Assembly (NCBI GenBank): GCA_015068245.1 | Contig: SVKU01000007.1 | Span: forward strand, 1-64,000 | Origin: Oscillospiraceae bacterium | GTDB lineage: Bacteria > Bacillota > Clostridia > Oscillospirales > Oscillospiraceae | Direction of reading: 5' to 3' | DNA: 64,000 bases | Part shown: positions 29,795 to 37,105 of the stretch, piece after piece | Position numbering within the stretch: position 1 is the first letter of the stretch | Layout: every line of letters begins with the position of its first letter | Program-made: the position numbers and the translations under genes | Notes under the pieces: generated by a model | Database searches by the model: none | Told to the model about the DNA's origin: nothing | What the model saw: the letters and a program-made list of their open reading frames with translations, nothing else

Positions 29795-31741
29795 ATGAAC
29801 ATCAAATACCCTAACCTACTATCGCCGATCAAAATCGGAAACCTGAATTTCCGTCACCGTATGTTTTCTGCTCCCATGGGAGCTACAGACATCACTGCAG
29901 ACTGCTGCCTTGGCCCTCGCTCTGTTGGGTTCTATGAACTGCGGGCAAAAGGTGGAGCCGCAGCCGTAACCGTCAGTGAACTGGTGGTGCATCCCGAAAC
30001 TGACGGCAGCCATATGCTGCACCTGAATCTGCAGACTGTGGGCAGTCTTGCTTCCTTTACCTATACCGCTGACGCTATCCGCCGTCATGGTGCCGTACCC
30101 AGTGTGGAACTGAGCCATTCCGGCCAGTATGCAGGCACCTATATGGCGGATAAGGACAAAAAAGCATCCCTGTGCCAATACGGTCCCAGCGATGGTGTTC
30201 GTCCCGACGGCATGCCCGTCAAGGGACTGACAAAGGAACAGATAGCCGATATCGTGAAATCCTATGCCGATGCTGCATCGCTGGCAAAACGTGCCGGGTT
30301 TGAGATGGTCATGGTTCATGCAGGTCACGGCTGGCTCATCAATCAATTCCTTTCTCCGTGGTTCAACAAGCGTGAGGACGAATACGGAGGCTGTTTTGAA
30401 AACCGTATCCGTTTTGCACGGGAAATACTGACTGCTATCCGGGCTGAGGTCGGAGTGGGGTTCCCCATTGAACTGCGCATGAGCGGTTCCGAGCTGTTTG
30501 ACGGCGGCTACGACCTTGAGGAAGGCTGCAAAATCGCCCACGCACTGGAAGATTTGGTTGACATAATACACGTTTCCGCAGGATCTTATCAGTTTGGATT
30601 CTTCAATACCCATCTGCCTATGTTTGCGCCCCATGGCGACAATGTTTATCTGGCAGCAGAAATCAAGAAGCACGTTTCTGTGCCCGTGGCCACCATCGGT
30701 GCCATCAGCGACCCGGAAATGATGGAAGAGATAATCGCTTCCGGTAAGGCAGATATCATTTATATGGCACGTCAGTTGTTGGCCGATCCATTTACACCCA
30801 ACAAGATTTTTGCAGGCAACGAGGACGAGGTTGTCAAGTGCCTGCGTTGTTTCACCTGTATGGCAGAACGTCCCACCACGCAGACAAGACGCTGCGCCGT
30901 TAACCCTCTTATCGGGCGTGAAATTGACGGAATGGAGGTAACTCCCGTGTTGATGCCCAAAAAGGTGCTTGTTGCAGGCGGTGGTGTTGCAGGTCTTAAA
31001 GCTGCCATTACCGCTGCTCAGAGAGGTCACCTTGTGGTGCTTTGCGAAAAGTCCGACGCTGTGGGCGGCATACTCAAAAGCGAACAGGCCATTGACTTCA
31101 AACGGGAGATGTATGAGCTGGGACTGACGTTGGAAACTCAGGCAAAAAAGGCCGGTGTGGAAATCAGGCTCAATACTCCGGTCACTCCCGAACTGGTTGA
31201 GGACGAAGCACCCGATGCGCTGATTCTGGCCGTTGGTTCCAATCCCATCGTGCCACCTCTGCCGGGTATCGACGGCGAAAATGTTGTGGTGGTCAACGAC
31301 TATTACAAGGCACCCGAAAAGGTTGGCAGCTCTGTTGTTGTGCTTGGCGGTGGCCTTGCCGGCTGCGAATGTGCCGTTCATCTGGCCAATGAAGGTAAAA
31401 AGGTGCATCTGGTGGAAATGCGGGATACTCTTGCGCCTGACTGCAATATTCGCCACAGGCCTATACTGATGCAGAAGATCGATGAGAATGTTACTGTCCA
31501 TCTTAAAACTTCCGGTCTGAGAGTTACCGACAAAGGTTTGGTGTGTATGGATCCCGATGGCAGTGAAGTGCTTATCCCCGGTGAAACCGTTGTATGTGCA
31601 GTAGGCCAGCGGGCTAACAGGGCAGATGTTGATGCTTTGAGGTATGGCGCACCCTTCGTCAGAGAGGTTGGCGACTGTATCCGACCTGCAAATATTACCA
31701 AAGCCATGTACGAAGGATACCACGCCGGCTTGGACATCTGA
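29795..31741 (+). CDS. OYE-family FMN/Fe-S/FAD reductase 2
   Basis: 648 residues with the same architecture as OYE 1: N-terminal barrel ('HRMFSAPMG', 'VHAGHGWLINQFLSPWFNKREDEYGG' region), four-Cys Fe-S site in 'CLRCFTCMAERPTTQTRRC', an FAD motif 'VAGGGVAGLKAA' and an NAD(P) motif 'VVLGGGLAGCECA'. The barrel active-site region differs from OYE 1 ('NKREDEYGG' against 'NKRTDEFGG'), and overall similarity looks moderate, so the two probably act on different substrates or steps. Second gene behind the sigma-54 promoter at 27862. Confidence 0.9.
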   Translation: MNIKYPNLLSPIKIGNLNFRHRMFSAPMGATDITADCCLGPRSVGFYELRAKGGAAAVTVSELVVHPETDGSHMLHLNLQTVGSLASFTYTADAIRRHGAVPSVELSHSGQYAGTYMADKDKKASLCQYGPSDGVRPDGMPVKGLTKEQIADIVKSYADAASLAKRAGFEMVMVHAGHGWLINQFLSPWFNKREDEYGGCFENRIRFAREILTAIRAEVGVGFPIELRMSGSELFDGGYDLEEGCKIAHALEDLVDIIHVSAGSYQFGFFNTHLPMFAPHGDNVYLAAEIKKHVSVPVATIGAISDPEMMEEIIASGKADIIYMARQLLADPFTPNKIFAGNEDEVVKCLRCFTCMAERPTTQTRRCAVNPLIGREIDGMEVTPVLMPKKVLVAGGGVAGLKAAITAAQRGHLVVLCEKSDAVGGILKSEQAIDFKREMYELGLTLETQAKKAGVEIRLNTPVTPELVEDEAPDALILAVGSNPIVPPLPGIDGENVVVVNDYYKAPEKVGSSVVVLGGGLAGCECAVHLANEGKKVHLVEMRDTLAPDCNIRHRPILMQKIDENVTVHLKTSGLRVTDKGLVCMDPDGSEVLIPGETVVCAVGQRANRADVDALRYGAPFVREVGDCIRPANITKAMYEGYHAGLDI

Positions 31742-31751
31742 TACTCAATAC

Positions 31752-31791
31752 AAAAAGCAGTCTGAAGACATTCTTCTTCAGACTGCTTTTT
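31752..31791. terminator. Bidirectional terminator between OYE 2 and alr
   Basis: A5-GCAGTCTGAAGA pairs with TCTTCAGACTGC-T5. It lies between convergent genes and can serve both. Confidence 0.9.
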
Positions 31792-31799
31792 AACATAAA

Positions 31800-32975
31800 T
31801 CAAACGATATATTGCAGAACGTCTACAACTTCTCCACCCTTGAGATAGAGCCGGGGAACTCGCTTGGAGATATCGCAGGCGATTTCGTAGGTGATGGTCT
31901 GTGCCTGGTTGGCAAGGTCGTCCATGGGAATGAATTCGTCGCCGTCACGTCCAAAAATGGTGACCACATCGCCCACTTTTGCTTCGGGAACGTCGGTAAC
32001 GTCCAGCATGCACATATCCATGCAGACACGGCCAACCTGAGGAGCACGCTTGCCGCACACCAAAAATTCACGGCTGTTGGAGAAACGGCGGGGATATCCG
32101 TCGGCATAGCCGATAGGGATAACGGCGATACGGCGCTTGGAGGGGGTGGTGTAGGTGCGTCCGTAGCTCAGAGTAACGTCGGCTTCAAATTCCTTTATCT
32201 GAGCGATGGAGGAACGCAGGCTCATAAGAGGACGAAGCTCAACTTCACGCTCAAATTTATCGGCAGGGTACAGGCCGTAGGTAGCAAGGCCGGGACGGAA
32301 CATATCAAGAGCCTTTTCGGGATAGTTGATGGTGCAGCCGCTGTTGGCGCAGTGCCGCAGACGGAAAGTGATGCCCTTTTCTCCGCAGCGGTCAATAAGG
32401 TTCATGAAACGGCCGTACTGCAGCTCGGTGTATTCTCTCTGGTCGGTATCGTCAGATACGGCAAAGTGGGTAAAAATGCCCTCGATGTCAAGGCTGGGAA
32501 GTTTGGATACTTCAACAACACCTTCAACGGAACGGTCAAACTCACCATAGGTGGTAAAGCCCATACGGCTCATGCCGGTGTCGGCCTTGATATGTACGGT
32601 CAGCTTTTTACCCTTGGGTTCAAGACGGCTGTTAAGCTCCTTCGCATAGTCTACGTCATTGACGGCCTGAGTAATGCCGTAATCGGAAAGCTCCTCGGCA
32701 AACTCGGCAGGGGTGAAGCCAAGAATGAGTATGGGCAGCTTTATATCGGCATTTCGAAGCTGAATGGCTTCTTCAATGTTGGATACGGCCAGATATCTTG
32801 CCCCAAGTTCTTCAAGAACTTTGGATACCATTACGGAACCGTGACCATAGGAGTCGGCTTTGACAACACCTACAAAACCGCAGCCATCGGGCATGGCGGC
32901 TTTGAGGGATTTGTAGTTGAATTCCAGAGCATCAAGATCGATCTCTGCCCAGGTTCTTTTCAGCAGATGCTGCAT
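31800..32975 (-). CDS. alr: Alanine racemase
   Basis: 391 residues. The PLP lysine lies in 'VVKADSYGHG' (K39), the second catalytic element in 'RVCMDMCMLDVT'-type sequence, and 'IPIGYADGYPRRFSN' matches the family. It interconverts L- and D-alanine for peptidoglycan. It follows a GerS-like lipoprotein gene by 34 nt, the same order as gerS-alr2 of Clostridioides difficile, so a role in spore cortex or germination control is possible as well as growth. AAGAGG ribosome site. Confidence 0.95.
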   Translation of the reverse strand: MQHLLKRTWAEIDLDALEFNYKSLKAAMPDGCGFVGVVKADSYGHGSVMVSKVLEELGARYLAVSNIEEAIQLRNADIKLPILILGFTPAEFAEELSDYGITQAVNDVDYAKELNSRLEPKGKKLTVHIKADTGMSRMGFTTYGEFDRSVEGVVEVSKLPSLDIEGIFTHFAVSDDTDQREYTELQYGRFMNLIDRCGEKGITFRLRHCANSGCTINYPEKALDMFRPGLATYGLYPADKFEREVELRPLMSLRSSIAQIKEFEADVTLSYGRTYTTPSKRRIAVIPIGYADGYPRRFSNSREFLVCGKRAPQVGRVCMDMCMLDVTDVPEAKVGDVVTIFGRDGDEFIPMDDLANQAQTITYEIACDISKRVPRLYLKGGEVVDVLQYIV

Positions 32976-33009
32976 TTAAAAACGCCTCTTCTCTTTTCTT
33001 TAGTATGTT

Positions 33010-33588
33010 TTATTGTGTAAAACCAGCGTATATGACCACGCTGCCGCCGGATACGATCTCGCCGTAAACGGGGAGCAGGGTGGATTTATCAAACCAGGTG
33101 CGGATCTCCAGTTCATCGGAACCGCTTCCGGTGAGATAACTGACGAAATAACAGTCTGTGCCGTTGAGCTGTGCGGCACAGGTGTTGGAAATGTAGCCCG
33201 AGCACCATGCGTCTGCCATGGCGGGCAAAGCGCCCAATGGGGAAAGTTCGGTGCCTTCAAGGCTCCCGGTATCCAGACTGACACCGTCAAAGGACAGGGA
33301 AGTGCCCGACCGGCTTACGGTAGCCGAGATGCCGGAGATGATATCCGGCTCAATTACGGTAACGCTGCTGTCTCCTTTGCAGACATAGTCGCACTCAAGT
33401 CGGTAATCGTAAACTCTTTCGCCATAGTCGGCCTGAACGTCGGCACAAAGGCTGATTTCTCCGGCGGTCAGAAGCCGGGTGCGGATATCCAATGCTGCCT
33501 GCCCGGGATCGTTGGCTGCTGTTTTGCAGGCGGAAAACAGCAGGGTCATCATCAGTGCGAAAGACAGAACTTTCCGCACGTGATACAA
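33010..33588 (-). CDS. GerS-like lipoprotein
   Basis: 192 residues with a lipoprotein signal ending L-F-S-A-C (C21). A mostly beta-stranded domain follows, resembling the LolA/GerS-type lipoprotein fold ('YDYRLECDYVCKGDSSVTVIEPD', 'IRTWFDKSTLLPVYGEI'). In Clostridioides difficile, GerS is co-transcribed with alr2 and is needed for cortex modification during sporulation and germination. The matching gene order here is the main reason for the call; sequence identity cannot be judged by eye. It lies between nnr and alr. Confidence 0.6.
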   Translation of the reverse strand: MYHVRKVLSFALMMTLLFSACKTAANDPGQAALDIRTRLLTAGEISLCADVQADYGERVYDYRLECDYVCKGDSSVTVIEPDIISGISATVSRSGTSLSFDGVSLDTGSLEGTELSPLGALPAMADAWCSGYISNTCAAQLNGTDCYFVSYLTGSGSDELEIRTWFDKSTLLPVYGEIVSGGSVVIYAGFTQ

Positions 33589-33609
33589 CTCCTTATTTGG
33601 TTTACATAA

Positions 33610-35121
33610 TTATGGCAGCAACCCCGGCAAAGCGTCAATAATGTCTGTGGGGAGCATGCCGTATTGACCTATCATCCCGGCGCACAGGTCACCGGCTTTT
33701 CCGTGGAGCCAAACGGCGGAAAAAGCTGCGTCAAAGGGGGAAAGCCCCTGCCCCATGAGGGAGGCGACCATTCCTGCCAGCACATCTCCGCTGCCGCCTG
33801 CTGCCATACCGGCGTTGCCTGTGGTATTTATAACAGTGTTGCCGTCAGGGGCGGAGGTCACGGTTCGGTGCCCCTTGGAAACGAGGGTGCAGCCATTGGC
33901 AACTGCAAAGTCCTTTGCGCCCCGGACCTTGTCTGACACATTGCCGCCAAGTCTGGCAAATTCGCCGTCGTGGGGGGTGAGCACCACGGGACATGCAGCA
34001 GTTTTCAATACATTTATATTCCGGGACAGGGCATTTATGCCGTCGGCATCTATAACAAGAGGAATATTTGATCGGGAGACTATCTGCCAAACCAGCTTGT
34101 CCAGTTCCTCAGACTGACCAAGACCGGGACCGATAAGACATACGTCTGCCTTATTCAATCGATCAAGTATCTCAGGCAAGGCAGCTGTTGTCAGCCTGCC
34201 GGAATCGTCACAAGGCAGAGGGAACACCATTGCTTCGTCATTTTTGACGGCTGAAATGGTGTAGATTCTTTCGGGTACGCCAAGAAAGACCAGCCCGCTG
34301 CCGCACCGCAGAGCAGCTTTTGCTGCCATGGAAGGTGCGCCGGTGTAGCCAATGCTGCCGCCAATGATGAGAACTTTTCCGAAATCACCTTTGTGGGAGT
34401 CCTGAGGCCGCGGGGGCAGCAGTGATGCAATAAGAGAACTGTCGGCAGCTTTTGCGATAGGCTCTTCAGTGGCGATAGCTTCGGCGGGGATATTGATATC
34501 CACTACCTCAAGCTGACCGCGGCAAAAACAACCGGGAGGGAGAATGTGACCTGCCTTTGGAGCCGTAAAGGTGACTGTCAGGTCTGCGTTCACGGCGCAG
34601 CCCATGATTTTGCCCGTATCGCTGCAAACGCCGCTGGAAATGTCTACAGCAACCACTTTTGCGGCGCTTTCGTTGATGAGTGACACGGCGTCATCCCCGG
34701 GAGAGCGCATATCGGAGTTCAGACCGATGCCGAACATGGCGTCAAATACCAAGTCGCAGTTTTCGAGATAAGCCTTTACTTCGGCATAATCAAAATCTTC
34801 AACCTTACCGCCTTTGGATTCCAGACGCTGTTCCATGAGTCGGCAGTCGGTTGTCATTTTTTTCCGTTTTCCAACAAGAAAGCAGCGAACCCGGCCGCCG
34901 TTTTCCAGAATCAGCCGGGAAACGGCAACTCCGTCACCGCCGTTGTTGCCGCTGCCGCAGAAAACAGCGCAGGTTTTGCCTTCAACACTGCCAAAAGCGG
35001 CTTCTGCCTTTGCAAAAACAAGGCCTGCTGCTGTTTCCATCAATGTGTCTGACGGTATGCCCAGGGTATTGATGGCATAACCGTCAATGTTTTTCATAGA
35101 CTGGGCGGAATAAACGTCCAT
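33610..35121 (-). CDS. nnr: Bifunctional NAD(P)HX epimerase/dehydratase
   Basis: 503 residues. The N-terminal YjeF_N epimerase domain (about 1-210, 'GSGNNGGDG') is followed by a C-terminal ADP-dependent dehydratase/carbohydrate-kinase domain (about 225-503, 'GNAGMAAGGSGDVLAG'). It repairs hydrated NADH and NADPH. The start at 35121 was chosen because it matches the family's N-terminus; an upstream in-frame extension would run into the preceding gene. It begins 5 nt after that gene's stop, so the two are co-transcribed. Confidence 0.92.
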   Translation of the reverse strand: MDVYSAQSMKNIDGYAINTLGIPSDTLMETAAGLVFAKAEAAFGSVEGKTCAVFCGSGNNGGDGVAVSRLILENGGRVRCFLVGKRKKMTTDCRLMEQRLESKGGKVEDFDYAEVKAYLENCDLVFDAMFGIGLNSDMRSPGDDAVSLINESAAKVVAVDISSGVCSDTGKIMGCAVNADLTVTFTAPKAGHILPPGCFCRGQLEVVDINIPAEAIATEEPIAKAADSSLIASLLPPRPQDSHKGDFGKVLIIGGSIGYTGAPSMAAKAALRCGSGLVFLGVPERIYTISAVKNDEAMVFPLPCDDSGRLTTAALPEILDRLNKADVCLIGPGLGQSEELDKLVWQIVSRSNIPLVIDADGINALSRNINVLKTAACPVVLTPHDGEFARLGGNVSDKVRGAKDFAVANGCTLVSKGHRTVTSAPDGNTVINTTGNAGMAAGGSGDVLAGMVASLMGQGLSPFDAAFSAVWLHGKAGDLCAGMIGQYGMLPTDIIDALPGLLP

Positions 35122-35126
35122 AAGGA

Positions 35127-35636
35127 TTACATGCCTTTCATTTTCTGGCGGAGATAGCTTTTCATGGCTGTTCTCAGCTTTTCGGAAGGCTGCATGACCA
35201 TGAAGCACAGCTTGCCGTCCTTATCTTCAAAGATAATAAACCAACGGCCTGCCGCAGAAGGGCTTGCGGAAAAGTCGTGGGTGTATTCAACATTGTATGC
35301 GGTGGCATCTGATTCATAGTCGGCAGTGTAGGGTGCCATGAGCTTGATGCTCTTGCAGTCGGTGGATACCATGCGCTTGCGCTTGCGCTTGCCCATGATC
35401 TTGTCAACGTCCAGTTCGCCGTTGGTGAAAGCGTATTCGTATTCAACATTCAGCAGCTTGATGGCGAAATAAGCACCCACAACGAATACGGAAAACATCA
35501 GCGGTAAAATGGCGGGTATGAACCAGAACACGGCAATGGTCAGAACTATGACCGCAAGAACGATACCGATTTTAGCCAGCAGTATCTTGCCTGTTGTGTG
35601 GACTGTTATGAGTTCTTCGACAAAAGTATCAAACAT
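35127..35636 (-). CDS. Small membrane protein (DUF6106-like)
   Basis: 169 residues. Two adjacent hydrophobic helices (about 20-63) are followed by a soluble beta-rich domain with a basic patch 'GKRKRKR' (about 82-88). It resembles uncharacterised clostridial proteins I remember as DUF6106, but that name is tentative. It heads the operon with nnr, the GerS-like gene and alr. No function can be assigned. Confidence 0.6.
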   Translation of the reverse strand: MFDTFVEELITVHTTGKILLAKIGIVLAVIVLTIAVFWFIPAILPLMFSVFVVGAYFAIKLLNVEYEYAFTNGELDVDKIMGKRKRKRMVSTDCKSIKLMAPYTADYESDATAYNVEYTHDFSASPSAAGRWFIIFEDKDGKLCFMVMQPSEKLRTAMKSYLRQKMKGM

Positions 35637-35789
35637 AGAATTACACTCCGGAAAATATGATAAACTTTCAATAATTATAAGCTACTTTTATGTGAGTTTC
35701 AAGCAAAACCGAATAATATAATGGGAAACACTTGAAACCGTCACATTTTTGTGATATAAAAAGAAATACTTATTTGAATAACCATAGCG

Positions 35790-36030
35790 ATGACCGGGTG
35801 TCGTGCAAATTACCACCGCTTCAGAGAGGGCTGCAAAGCTGCGAGCAGCCTGCGGATATTTGTTTCGGCTTTCGCCTGTGAGCTCCGTGGCTGAAACGTA
35901 AGTTAAGTAGGCTTCGGCGGGTGACTCCGTTAAAGGTTTTGAGCGCGCACCTCTGGTGCGAATTGCGGGTGGTACCGCGGAAGGATTGCCTTTCGTCCCC
36001 TTTGTGGACGGGGGCTTTTTTATTTTGTAA
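35790..36030 (+). ncRNA. T-box riboswitch (phenylalanine) upstream of pheST
   Basis: The T-box sequence GCGGGTGGTACCGCG is at 35965-35979; its TGGT would pair with the ACCA end of tRNA-Phe. A long stem I region precedes it, with a probable specifier codon TTC near 35913. The terminator CGTCC...GGACG with T6 is at about 35994-36023. Uncharged tRNA-Phe would favour antitermination and raise pheST expression. An ordinary arrangement in Firmicutes. Confidence 0.88.
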
Positions 36031-36057
36031 ATTAATTACCAAAAGGAGTAATTTTTA

Positions 36058-37083
36058 ATGAGAACTCAGCTTGAACAGATCAGGCAGAATGCACTGGCGG
36101 CTTTTGCGTCCGCCGCTTCCACTGCCGAGCTGGAAGAAATGCGTGTCAAGGTACTTGGCAAAAAGGGCGAGCTTACCGCTGTTTTGAAGCAGATGGGCAA
36201 ACTCTCCGCAGAAGAAAGACCTGTTATCGGTCAGGTGGCCAACGAATGCAGAGCAGACATCGAAAAGGCTCTGGAAGAAGCCAAAACCAAGCTTGAAGCC
36301 GCTGCCCTCAATGCAAGGCTTGAGGCCGAAGCCATTGACGTGACCATTCCCGGCACAGCTGTTGAGGAAGGCCATCGTCACCCCATCTCCTTCACCATGG
36401 ACGAAGTGCGCGACACCTTTACCGCCATGGGTTATGAAGTTATAGACGGTCCCGAGATCGAGCTTGCCGAATACGTTTTCACAAAGCTTAACACCCCTGC
36501 GACCCACCCCGCAAGAGATCGTTCCGACACTTTCTATACTCAGGAAGATGAGGAAGTCCTGCTGCGTACTCAGACAAGCCCCATGCAGGTCAGAGTTATG
36601 GAGCAGCGTCAGCCTCCCATCAGAATCATCTCTCCCGGTCGTGTTTACCGCAAGGACGAGGTGGACGCCACCCACAGCCCCATGTTCCATCAGATCGAAG
36701 GTCTTGTTGTTGACGAAGGCATCACCTTTGGCGATCTGAAAGGCGCACTTACTCAGATGATCCAGCAGCTTTTCGGCCAGGAAGTTCAGGTCCGTTTCCG
36801 CCCCCATCACTTCCCCTACACCGAGCCCTCCTGCGAAGTTGACGTCCAGTGCTTCGAATGCGGCGGCAAAGGCTGTCGTGTCTGTAAGGGTGAAGGCTGG
36901 ATCGAGCTGCTTGGTTCCGGTATGGTACACCCCAAGGTTCTTGAAACCTGCGGTATCGACCCCAACAAGTATTCCGGCTTTGCTTTTGGCGTAGGCTGCG
37001 AGCGTCTTACCATGCGCCGTTTTGCCATCAGCGATATGCGACTGCTGTATGAAAACGATAAGCGTTTTCTGGAACAGTTTTAA
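36058..37083 (+). CDS. pheS: Phenylalanyl-tRNA synthetase alpha subunit
   Basis: 341 residues. An N-terminal coiled coil is followed by class II motifs: 'GHRHPISFTMDEVRDTFTAMGY', 'HPARDRSDTFY', motif 2 'RVYRKDEVDATHSPMFHQ' and motif 3 'GFAFGVGCERLTMRRF'. With PheT it charges tRNA-Phe. Controlled by the T-box just upstream; AAAGGAG ribosome site. Confidence 0.98.
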   Translation: MRTQLEQIRQNALAAFASAASTAELEEMRVKVLGKKGELTAVLKQMGKLSAEERPVIGQVANECRADIEKALEEAKTKLEAAALNARLEAEAIDVTIPGTAVEEGHRHPISFTMDEVRDTFTAMGYEVIDGPEIELAEYVFTKLNTPATHPARDRSDTFYTQEDEEVLLRTQTSPMQVRVMEQRQPPIRIISPGRVYRKDEVDATHSPMFHQIEGLVVDEGITFGDLKGALTQMIQQLFGQEVQVRFRPHHFPYTEPSCEVDVQCFECGGKGCRVCKGEGWIELLGSGMVHPKVLETCGIDPNKYSGFAFGVGCERLTMRRFAISDMRLLYENDKRFLEQF

Positions 37084-37105
37084 AAGAAAGGAGCTGTCAT
37101 AAAAC

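Noticed and set aside
29819-31723. 634-residue antisense frame opposite OYE 2
   Set aside because: The plus strand encodes a complete reductase with all cofactor motifs; the antisense protein has no recognisable features.
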